64,000 nucleotides of DNA from Lonicera japonica (taxonomy: Eukaryota; Streptophyta; Magnoliopsida; Dipsacales; Caprifoliaceae): NCBI GenBank assembly GCA_021464415.1, contig CM038471.1, positions 31,469,234-31,533,233 on the forward strand, in the 5' to 3' direction. Below the pieces are notes generated by a model that was not told the DNA's origin, made no database searches, and was given only the letters and a program-made list of their open reading frames with translations. The number at the start of each line of letters is the position of its first letter. The first letter of the stretch is position 1. Shown here piece after piece: positions 54,841 to 64,000 of the stretch. Made by a program: the position numbers and the translations under genes.

Positions 54841-55530
54841 TAGTATGTAATTATTCTTTTGGTTTAAATAAATTGATTTAAGGGTGTTATAACAGTTTAG
54901 TTAAAATAAAAATAAAATAAGAGAGTAATATATTTTTATTAGGTTCTAATTTATAAATTGGTATTAATTTTTAGGTTTAGGAATTACATATCAGGAAAAA
55001 ATTTAAGCACATAAAGGTGAGTAGTACTTATTCTCCGACTTAAGGCTTTAAGTAAAATATTAATGTGTATATTTACAATTCAACTGTTTATTATTAAATG
55101 TGATGATATATTTGAAGATGTCATGTTTTTATTGAAAAACCACTTCTATGATTTATGATTATGTGTAAATTATTCTAAAATGCCTTTTAAATTTATATTT
55201 TACGATTTAATGATATTTTACTAATCCTTCGAATAAAAAATAAATAGTTCTTACGGGGCTTGTGAATCTCACCCTTATCATAATTATTTTCAGAAAACCC
55301 GTAAGATGGTGGATAAATTAAGCTATAGAGTGAAGATTGAAAAATAAATAAGAAGCGAAGTAATATTATATTAAAGGATTATGAGATTATAAATAAATAT
55401 GAAATAGAAAAATTATGTACTAAGTTTACCGATGTAATAAATATCTCGTATTTTCATTTTAGAATGTGATTAGACATGTCTTTTACCTGTACTGCATAAG
55501 AAACATTACTTTTAGACTTGTATCATTACA
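54841..55530 (+). repeat. Gypsy 5' LTR, end defined, start uncertain
   Basis: The segment ends TATCATTACA directly before a tRNA-Met primer site, the usual end of a 5' LTR. The string GGGGCTTGTGAATCTCACCC (55256-55275) resembles the leader region of Tekay-type gypsy LTRs. The left border could not be placed. Confidence 0.55.
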
Positions 55531-55533
55531 AAG

Positions 55534-55543
55534 TGGTATCAGA
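55534..55543 (+). promoter_or_regulatory. Gypsy primer-binding site (tRNA-iMet)
   Basis: TGGTATCAGA lies 3 nt after the LTR end. The match fades after ten bases. Confidence 0.75.
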
Positions 55544-56181
55544 TGTATGGTTTAAAAAAAGGAGTATAAAACAAACATGAATTAGTTAAAATTGTAAACT
55601 TTTTTAGAATGTTCAAGGTATTATTATTCATTTATTATTATATACAACTATTTACTTTTGTTAAATGTAGGTATGGCAGTACCACATGAGAATGGTCATG
55701 TAGAAATACCTGCACCTCTAATCAATCAACAATAGAATATAGAAGTAGATGTGTACTATAAGATGAAAGACAAGGCACGATAAGTAGAGTTTCTGGAAGG
55801 ATATGCTGACGGATAAAAAAAAAGACTAAGTACAAGGAGAATTTTATTATAAGTGGGAAGTCTTAAGAAATGTCATAAGCCTAATGGAAATGAATCAGAC
55901 ATTGTAAGAGGCTATACTTATGGAAATTAGGCAAAAGGGCCCCCCCTCCACCAGATGCACAATCTAAAGTTGGGGAAAACAATACTAAGGGACAGTAGAT
56001 AATAGATATGTATAAATAATGAATAATAGTGTGTAGGATAAATAAGGAATGTAGTGTTATGTTATGTTGTAGTATGGGTTGTTAAAATAGTTGTACTACC
56101 AATGTAATGATGATAATATATGATACGTAAAATATATTGTGAGTAAAAAAAAGTTGTCTTAATATGATATTACTATTGTAG

Positions 56182-57081
56182 ATGCAAGATATTGCTAATT
56201 CCAGTACCGGAAGTGCTGAGGGAGCATTCAAGGCTATCGAAAATGTAGGAAGATTACTTAGGGAACAAAATAATATTAATATTCACACAAAACTCGAAGG
56301 TGCAACGATTGAACAATTCAAAAAGTTAAATCCGCCTTCTTTTGTGGGAACTCCTGATACAACTATAATAGAGTCTTGGATAATAGAAATGGAGAAAATA
56401 TTTCAAGTACTCTCTTGTACTAAAGATCAGAAGGTAAGATTTGTGATATTTATGCTACAAGGAAAAGCGTACCACTGGTGACAGATGGTTAGAAGAACCA
56501 AAAATAATAATAAAAGAAGTTAATAAGGTCGAATAACCCTTTGCCACGTGGAAGGAATTTCGGAATATTTTTAATGAAAAATATTTTCCAAAAACAATAC
56601 GAGAATATAAAGAATTATATTTCCTTCAATTGGTGCAAGAAGGCTTGAGGGTGGCTCAATATGTGGCCAAGTTTGCTTCATTGTCATTCTATGCGCCCCA
56701 TCTAGTCGCTACCGAGGCTGCCAAAATGAAGAAGTTTGAAAATGGACTACGAATGAATATTCGTAGTCGTGTATCGATATTAAGGTTAAAAACATATAAT
56801 GAAATTGTGGAAAGAGCCACCATCGTTGAACGAGACTATGAGGAATTAAAAAGAATACAAGATCAACAAAAAAGGGCTAACAATATAAAAGAAATAGGGA
56901 AGGGAAATGATATGCGTGTTTCAAAGAAAAGAACCACATACACTTCAAGAAATGGAGGCCAGAGGGAAGTAACAGAGCCATGTGCACGTTGTGGCAAAAA
57001 ACATACCGAAGCATGCTATTGGAATACCGGTGCATGTTTTAAGTGCAGGAAGACAGGTCACATGATCAAAGATTGCCCATA
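56182..57081 (+). pseudogene. Ty3/gypsy gag
   Basis: The 56182-56481 frame holds the start of a gypsy Gag (FKKLNPPSFVGTPD, ESWIIEMEKIF, KVRFVIFMLQGKAYHW) and ends at a stop where a tryptophan is normally followed by WW. The 56630-57082 frame continues with RVAQYVAKFASLSFYAPHLV and a zinc knuckle CFKCRKTGHMIKDC (about 57034-57075), preceded by CARCGKKHTEACY. At least one frameshift separates the parts. Confidence 0.85.
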
Positions 57082-57189
57082 AATGTAAAAAGTGGAAAGT
57101 AAAGGTGATCACAAAGCTCAAAGAAGACAAGAAAGAGTGTTTACTATAATGCTGGGAGAATAAACGATTCCCAATTTCGTGGTCTCGGG

Positions 57190-57932
57190 TAAATTGTTAG
57201 TATGTGACAAACTTGCACATATTTTGATTGATCCTGGGTTTACACATTCATTTATTTTTTAAAATTTTGCTAAATCCCTCAACAAAATCTCTAATGACCT
57301 AGGGTATGTCATGACCGTCTCCACTTCTGCCGGTGATTCTCTAGATACATTGATAATTTATTAGGCTTCTCCCACATTACTTGGCAATTATAATTTAGTG
57401 GCCGATTTAGTATTGCTGGATATTAGGGATTTTGATGTAATTTTGGGTATGGATTGGTTAGTTACCTACCATGTATTTATGGATTGTTCCAAGAAAGTGG
57501 TCACGTTTAACCTTTCGAGGGAGCCTTGTTTCGGATTTAAAGGAAGCAACGTAAAAATTTATCATTATATTATTTCTTTAAAAGAGGCTCGGCATATAAT
57601 TAGAAAAGGATATGAAGGTTATATGGCCTATGTTGCTGATACCCAAAGTCAACTTATTAACCTGAAAGAAATTCCTGTACTAAAAGTTTTTCCTGATATC
57701 TTCCCAAAAGAACTATCTGGCCTACCCCGTGATAGAGAAATTGAATTCACAACTGATGTAGCTCTAGGCACGAAACCCATTACGAAATCCCCTTATCGAA
57801 TGGTACCATTTGAATTAAATGAATTAAAGATACAATTACAAGACCTTCTTGACAAGGGATTTATTCGACTAAACGTGTTACCTTGAGGTGCTCCAGATTT
57901 GTTCGTTAATAAGAAGGATGGAACTCCAAAAC
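57190..57932 (+). pseudogene. Ty3/gypsy protease and start of RT (interrupted)
   Basis: The protease box reads LIDPGFTHSF (57220-57250), where the expected D-S/T-G is D-P-G, followed by stops. The frame 57398-57886 then gives DFDVILGMDWL and the RT N-terminus (LPRDREIEFTTDVALG, SPYRMVPFELNELK, LLDKGFIR). After a stop the RT continues with LFVNKKDGTPKL and is cut at 57932 by copia-3. Tekay-like chromovirus is the best guess, by inference. Confidence 0.85.
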
Positions 57933-58560
57933 TGATGGTTTTTGGGCCTATTGGTTTAGCCCAACAGGGACACCCATAGTGGGCCTTAGGGTTTCAAAGC
58001 CTTTTAAGCCTAATGATATATATTTAGGTCTTTAGACCTAATTCACAACACATAATTCACAACACAATCAGAGGCAGCCATCATCTCTTCTCAAGCACAT
58101 TCTAATGTTCCTTGTAGAGAGTACTTGAAGCTGTGGACAAAGTGGTAGCTGTTCGAGTAACACTACACAAACATGAGTATCATAAGGCCAATTTTACAAG
58201 ATTCAATATTATTTCCGCTGTGCATACAGGTACGCATACTTGTATTAATTTTCCTACATTGTTTTTTTTAAATCAAAAAACTCTTTTTCCAAAAATAGAA
58301 AAACAAAACTATTTTTATTTTCTAATAAACAAAAAAATGTTTTTCCAAAAAACAGAAAAACAAAATTGTTTTATATATAGTGGGAGTGTAGTGGTAGCTT
58401 AAAGCTCCTATAGAATTTTGCGCATAATTTAAATTTTAATTTAATAATATCACCTGATAGGGGAGATGATTTTAAGCGTAGCGATCTTTTGATCTCGTGT
58501 CATGTGTGAACTATTAAATTTTATTTAAGATTTGTGCTGCAAAATATTATGTGTTGTGCT
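57933..58560 (+). repeat. Copia-3 5' LTR
   Basis: It begins TGATGGTTTTTGGGCC, matching the right LTR start TGTTGGTTTTTGGGCC. The first 295 bp align closely with 63705-64000. The inner end is approximate because no clear primer site was found before the gag ATG at 58606. Confidence 0.75.
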
Positions 58561-58605
58561 GATAATAATATCCTTATTAAATATCCTTATTTTTACGCAT
58601 ATTAG

Positions 58606-59471
58606 ATGACTTCTAAGAGCATTGTTGCTGACTTGAACAAATGAGAGAAATTGGATGGTGACAATTATGATATTTGGCACCGTAAGATCCAATATCTCCT
58701 TGATGAGCAAGAGGTTTTGGAAACTTGACCCAGTCCTTGACTCCACCACCAGAGGATGGCAATGGTGCCCAACATCGGCGCGATCAAGAGGCCAACACTC
58801 AGTGGGTCAAGAAGGATCGTTGTGCGCGCTTTGTTATGCTTAGCAACATACACAATGACTTGATCAGCGCGTTCGAGGATTGTAAGACTACTTAAGAAAT
58901 GTGGGATGCCCTAAAAGCTAAGTGCAGTTACACTTCAGCTACTAGGTTGCGCGCGTTAACTTCGAAGTTTGACTCATATAAGATGCGCCCTAGCACCCCG
59001 ATAAAGTAGCATCTTAGGCAGATGTCGACTATGATCTGCGAGCTCAAGGCAGCTGGGAACAACTTGAGCGATGAGCAGCAGGTTCAAGCTGGGATTCATT
59101 CTCTACCTGATTCGTGGGAACATATGAGAGTCAATATGATGCACAATAAAAACATCAAAACTTTTGATGATCTTACACGTCATTTGGAGTTAGAGGCGGA
59201 GCGCTTGGAAGCTGCTAAAGCTAATAATTCCTCTTATGTGGTTCACTCTGGTTTGCGCAAGGCATCTGGGTCTAAGCACAAGAACCAAAACAACGGGAAG
59301 AGGAACGATGATGAACTTGCGCCTAAGAAGGCAAACTCTACCAAATGCAAGCGAGGCAAGCGTGGTGGTAAGAAGGGCAATGCTGACAAAGCATGTGTTA
59401 ATTATGGCAAGGAAGGTCACTTCACTCGTGACTGCACTGAGCCGAAGAAAGTACCGCCGAACATATCGTAA
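58606..59471 (+). pseudogene. Copia-3 gag
   Basis: It starts MTSKSIVADLNK and continues past a stop with KLDGDNYDIWHRKIQYL, typical of copia Gag. The 59022-59471 frame adds MICELKAAGNNLSDEQQVQ, SLPDSWEHMRVNM, a basic region and a zinc knuckle CVNYGKEGHFTRDC, in which the second Cys is replaced by Tyr. Stops at about 58642, 58726, 58893 and 59007 break the frame. Confidence 0.9.
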
Positions 59472-60720
59472 GGGATCGCTCATGGTAGCTCATCCTTCCT
59501 ATGATTGGATTGTGGATTCAGGAGCGTTCGAACATATCGTAAGGGATAGAGTTGGATATGTGGAGTACTGCTGAATACCAGCAGGAAGCAGAGTACTTTA
59601 CGTGGGCAATGGAGAAGCTGTTCAGGTTATAGGTATTGGTACCTACAAGCTGTGCATGCGCGGTGGACGCGACCTATTGATCCATGATGTATTGTTTGCT
59701 CCTGATATTCGACGGAAGCTTTTATCAGTTTCTGCTTTACTTAGGCTAGGATTTCGAATAGTTTTCGAGAACAATAATGTTAGCATTTTTAATAGAACAA
59801 TTTTTTGTGGTAGTGTATTTCGGATGGATTATTTGTTTTGGATATTTGTCATTCCAGTAATAATAATTCTATTTCTTTTGTGACTTCTACTGATAATTCT
59901 ACAATTTGGCATGCTAGACTTGGTCGTATAGGCTAGGACATAATGAATCGATTAGCTAAAGAGGGCTTATTAGGTCAGCTTGCTAAAGTTAGTTTGCCCA
60001 ATTGTGAGCATTACTTAGTAGGAAAGTCAACTAGAAAACCATTTGGAAAGGCCACTAGAGCATCTTTTCCTTTACAATTAGTACATTCAGACATATGTAA
60101 CCCACTTAATGTAAGGGCAAGGCATAATGCTAGCTATTTCATCACATTTATAGATGATTACACAAGTTACAGTTTTGTATATTTGATCTCCCACAAGTCT
60201 GAAGCTTTGGATTGCTTTAAGCGTTTTATGAGGTTGGTTGAGAATTAAAGTGGAAGGACCATTAAGGCTCTCCGTACTGATCATGGCCATGAGTATTTAT
60301 TTGAGCTATTTAAGCAGCTCTATGATGAAAAAGGTATTCAGAGGCAGTTAACTACTCCATATACTCTACAACAAAATGGTGTAGTGGAGAGAAGGAATAT
60401 AACCCTTTTGGATATGGTTAGATCGATGATGGCGTAAGCCAACCTCCCAATATCTTTTTGAGGGGATGCTATCTTAGTTGCTGCCTACATCCTCAATCGT
60501 GTGCCTTCTAAATCTGTTTCATCAACACTTTATAAGCTTTGGACGGACATGAAGCCTAATTTAAGCCATTTGCGCCCATGGGGCGCGGCGGGATATGTTC
60601 ACACTAATTCTCATTCGCATGGGAAACTAGGCCCTAGGGCACATAAGTGCATATTCATTAGATATTCTGAGGAATCTAAAGGATATGTGATGCTTGGTGA
60701 ATAAGAAGATGGAACTGTTT
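59472..60720 (+). pseudogene. Copia-3 protease and integrase
   Basis: The protease motif WIVDSGA is at about 59506-59526. A stop follows at about 59572. The frame 59602-59883 carries DVLFAPDIRRKLLSVSAL. The integrase core shows the three catalytic positions: Asp in HSDICNP (about 60085), Asp in LRTDHGHEYL (about 60275) and Glu in NGVVERRN (about 60385). Between and after them are stops at 60246 and 60435. The C-terminal part (60501-60704) includes HLRPWGAAGYVH. Confidence 0.9.
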
Positions 60721-60740
60721 CTAAGATTGAGTCACGAGAT

Positions 60741-62589
60741 GTGGATTTCCTAGAGAAGGAATTCCCCAAGATATGGGATGTGGACAGAAACATTAAGTTA
60801 TTTGAAATGGTCGAATCAAACGAAGGCGTTTCAAATCCGAATGAGGATGTTGAGAACGACTCCCTTCCTAGTGAGAGCGTGCGACCTCCTAGTGGGAGTG
60901 TCCCTCCATTAGAGACTGATTCCCAAAGTCCACACTTGCGAATGAGCAATCGTGAAAGTGTCCCACGTCGTTGTTTTGAGATTAAGGGGGCAGCTTTCAT
61001 GTGTACTCCGCAAGATGTAGATGAGCCTAGAAATTATCAGGAGGCTATCACATCCCCTGCTTCAAGTGAATGGAAAGTTGCAATGATTGATGAAATGGAG
61101 TCTACGAGGAAGAACAATGTCTGGGACTTGGTAGATCTTCCGCCGGGGCGAAAGACTATTGGAAACAAATAGGTTCTAAAAGTCAAACGCAAGGCAGATG
61201 GTCCCATTGATAGGTATAAAGCTCGCCTTGTGGCGAAAAGCTATACCCAAAAGGAAGGCGTTGACTATGAGAAAACGTTCTCACCGGTAGTGAGGTTTGC
61301 CTCAATCCGCCTCATTTTAGCTATTGTCGCTCATATGGATTTAGAACTTTTTTCAGATGGACGTTAAAACTGCATTTCTCAATAGAGAACTAGATGAGGA
61401 AATCTATATGGATCAACCTGTTGGTTTTATAGCTAGTGGGAAAGAGCGCAAAGTTTGCAAGCTCAAATGATCCATTTATGGGTTGAAACAGTCATTTAGA
61501 CAATGTTATATGAGATTCCATCAAGCCACTTCTTCAAATGGGTTTACGATGATCGAGGAGGACAACTGTGTGTACGTTAAACATTTTGGGAATAGTTTCT
61601 TGACTCTCTCTTTGTATGTAGACGACATATTATTAGCTGGAAACAACAAGGAGATGGTTGTCGCCATACAAACGTGGTTGTCTTCAAATTTTGAAATGAA
61701 AGACATGGGAGAGGCAAGCTATGTGCTCGGAGTTAAGATCCTAAGAGATCGATCAAGAAAACTTCTTGGTTTGTCTCAAGAGACTTACATAAGAAATGTA
61801 CTTGAGCATTTTCAGATGCAAGCTTGTAAACCCATAGACACTCCTGTTGAGAAGGGTAATACCTTAAGTCTGGATATGTGTCCTAAGACTCTTGATGAGA
61901 AGGAAAAGATGGCTCGTGTTCCGTATGCTAACGCTATTGGTAGCCTAATGTATGCGATGATGTGTACACGGCTTGACATTTGCTATGCAGTTGGTCTTGT
62001 CAGTAGATTCCAAGGGAATCCTGGCGTTGCTCATTAGAAAGCAGTGAAGAGAATACTCCGATATGTGAAAGGGACAGCTGATTATATGCTTTGGTATCAA
62101 GCATCGAATTTGCGTGTGGTTAGATATACTGATGCTGACTGGGGAGGAGACCCAGACGGACGCAAATTGACGTCAGGATATACTTTTTTGCTCAACGTCG
62201 GAGCAATATCATGGTGCAGCAAAAAGTAGACTTGCATTGCACTATCTACGATGGAGGCGGAGTACGTTGCTTGTTCAGCTGCTGTTTAATAAAGTGTTTG
62301 GTTAAGAAGATTCCTTCGAGAGTTTGGCATTGTTAAAAGCGCTTCGGAGCCGGTTACGATATATTATGATAGCTCGGCAGCTCTTGCATACTCTAAGGAT
62401 CCCTAGTATCATGGGAAAACCAAACACATAGACATTAGATACCATTTCATTCGTGACATGGTTGTGCAAAAGGAAGTGGTCTTTAAGCATATCTCTACTA
62501 GTCGCATGGTTGCAGACCCCTTGACTAAGCTTATAGTTAGAGAAGTTTACCAGGCTCATGTTAGGAGTCTAGGGCTACGTAGGTTGTGA
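60741..62589 (+). pseudogene. Copia-3 reverse transcriptase and RNase H
   Basis: The RT starts near SEWKVAMIDEMES and WDLVDLPPGRK, and continues with [26 protein letters not shown] and a catalytic box YVDDILL at about 61615-61635. The RT-RNase H connection VPYANAIGSLMYAMMCTRLD is near 61920-61979. RNase H has YTDADWGGD and STMEAEYVACSAA, then HIDIRYHFIRD and MVADPLTK. The pieces are separated by stops at 61170, 61470, 62036, 62227 and 62287 and by a frameshift near 61350. Confidence 0.92.
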
Positions 62590-63704
62590 TTGTTTACTTC
62601 CTGACCATAGAGGGTATTTGATGTCGTTGATTTATTATTAATATTTTTTTGGAATTTATTGCTCTTATGTTATTATTTTAATATAACTTCTAGCACACAC
62701 TTTACCCATGGTTGGGATATCATGGTATGAGTATGTCAACAGGTATAGATCGACTCTCTCACACGAGTGATCGCCTTTGGCTCCCGAAATGCGCGCAAAA
62801 ATAAGACACGTCAGGCTTATGGCGCTGTGATAGCGAGCTGAGCAGACATTGATTGAAGTGTCGACTTGGAAAGGGCCAAGATAGAGTCTTTCGAAGACTG
62901 AATATGGATACCCCATTATCCATATATAACCTGTGAATAGCTGGATGCGAAATTTCAACTATGCGCTGAGACAAGCGAGCAAGTAGATTTTTCGGGTTAG
63001 GCGCTTGACAGCGACTGAACTAAGATCTGTACGGTGTTTGATAGTGATATATGCTCTTTAATGAAAGAGAACTCCACCATAACATGTAAGTCATACTACA
63101 TGTGCTTGGCGACCTATATAAGGAAGTGAAAGAATGATCCATGCTTCTTAATTGTGTGAGTCCTTATGGATTGATACAATATGTATGATCCTCTACTATT
63201 TTTGCCCTATGTGACTTTTGACTGTATCATGAAGAGGAAGTTCAGTGTATGCTACTTTGATATGTGTATCCTATGGCTAAGACTGATACGGCCTAAAGGG
63301 ACATCGTTGGGAAAGCAATTGAATATAATCTAAGTGATATGAGGGCGAAAGGATGATTGTTTGGTAGCACGTTCAAGTTTAATGATCACTGGTACCAAGT
63401 TATGTTGCTTTCTGAGAGTAGCGACGTAGTTGTGAGAATAAAACGGATGAGGTTTAAGCATTGATTCGAGATATGACTCCGAGGGATTGGAGTGCTTAAT
63501 CTGAATATGGCTAAATAGGTTAGGGGTAGAACGAGAGGCTATGGGGATGTTCTATGCTGGTTCTTTGGGAATTTGGCATAGTACTCCAAAATTTCCTTTT
63601 CAGGTGGATCGCGGTCGCACAACTCATTTACGAAGTATGAACGGGGAATCTAGAATGGTGCAAGGGAGAATGCGATTATTTGCCCACTATGTGCGAGTGG
63701 GAGA
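62590..63704 (+). other. Copia-3 3' untranslated region and polypurine tract
   Basis: No coding domain follows the pol stop. The 69-codon frame at 63541-63750 crosses the LTR border and is accidental. The polypurine tract GAGTGGGAGA (63695-63704) directly precedes the LTR. Confidence 0.75.
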
Positions 63705-64000
63705 TGTTGGTTTTTGGGCCTATGGTTTAGCCCAACAGGGACACCCATAGTGGGCCTTAGGGTTTCAAAGCCCTTTAAGCCTAATGATATATATTTAGGT
63801 CTTTAGACCTAAATAACAACACACAATTCACAACACAATCAGAGGCAGCCGTCATCTCTTCTCAAGCACATTCTAGTGTTCGTTGTAGAGAGAAGTTAAA
63901 GTTTTGGACATAGTGGCAGCTGTTCGAGTAACACTACACAAATGTGAGTATCGTAAGGCCAATTTCACAAGATTCAATATTATTTCTGCTGTGCATATAG
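63705..64000 (+). repeat. Copia-3 3' LTR, truncated by window end
   Basis: It starts TGTTGGTTTTTGGGCC and matches the left LTR up to the window edge. Confidence 0.9.

Larger units (their letters stand above)
57933..64000 (+). mobile_element. Copia-3: Ty1/copia retrotransposon, 3' LTR runs off the window
   Basis: Two direct repeats (57933 onward and 63705-64000) bound a + strand copia element. It encodes Gag, protease, integrase, RT and RNase H in order, ending at 62589, with a 1.1-kb 3' untranslated part and a polypurine tract. It is inserted into the gypsy RT. Many in-frame stops make it defective, but it is the most complete copia in the window. Confidence 0.9.

Noticed and set aside
63541..63750. 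69-codon open frame near the copia-3 3' end
   Set aside because: It spans the polypurine tract and the LTR start, so it cannot be a gene.
1..64000. tRNA, rRNA or other structured RNA genes
   Set aside because: No tRNA A/B boxes with a cloverleaf, rRNA or snRNA sequence was noticed; the tRNA-Met-like strings are primer-binding sites only.

Overview
The window is plant nuclear DNA, most likely from a eudicot. It is AT-rich and carries degenerate Ty1/copia and Ty3/gypsy retrotransposons, solo LTRs, MITEs, a mitochondrial nad2 fragment, an endogenous pararetrovirus and one recognisable host gene with a GT-AG intron. The species cannot be named from the sequence. Only one host gene is clearly recognisable, a BAHD (HXXXD) acyltransferase at 40029-44415, and it is damaged. 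The rest is layered mobile DNA.

Layout. 1-3780: AT-rich DNA with an array of small palindromes (1-340), a long inverted repeat (about 590-1600), dispersed repeats and a MITE-like element. 3785-5412: decayed copia gag-integrase remnant on the + strand. 6080-16384: a copia element on the - strand with both LTRs (521 and 517 bp), carrying two later solo LTRs (7318-10563 and 13010-14785), each flanked by a 5-bp target duplication. 17851-39739: a second - strand copia element (target duplication GTATA) grossly enlarged by nesting. It contains a solo LTR (18034-19818), a nad2 fragment (20584-20845) and a non-coding LTR element of about 17 kb (20888-38369, target duplication TCTGC). That element in turn contains a 10.35-kb endogenous pararetrovirus (21843-32195), another solo LTR (34427-36020) and an AT-rich insertion (36326-37790).

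The pararetrovirus is the most interesting object. It has a tRNA-Met primer site, an ORF without AUG, a broken ORF2, an intact 439-codon putative movement protein, an intact 1715-codon coat/protease/RT/RNase H polyprotein with an unexplained C-terminal extension of about 465 residues, and a separate 276-codon ORF behind its own promoter, mini-ORF and poly(A) signal. A second copy of the host LTR without the virus (about 37.8 kb) marks the integration point.

39745-44415: acyltransferase promoter, exon 1, a 3.2-kb intron with a hAT-type MITE, and exon 2, followed by a deletion that removed the DFGWG region. 44416-57932: intergenic DNA with a DNA transposon (45842-47266), a second copy of the non-coding LTR element (47382-49982), a GRF zinc-finger fragment (51082-51270), a solo LTR (51507-52899), a foldback element (54237-54752) and a 5' fragment of a Ty3/gypsy element. 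57933-64000: a third copia element (+ strand) inserted in the gypsy RT. Its 3' LTR runs off the window.

All retroelement genes except the main viral ORFs are broken by stops and frameshifts. Boundaries given to the base were set by matching direct repeats by eye; identities were not computed.
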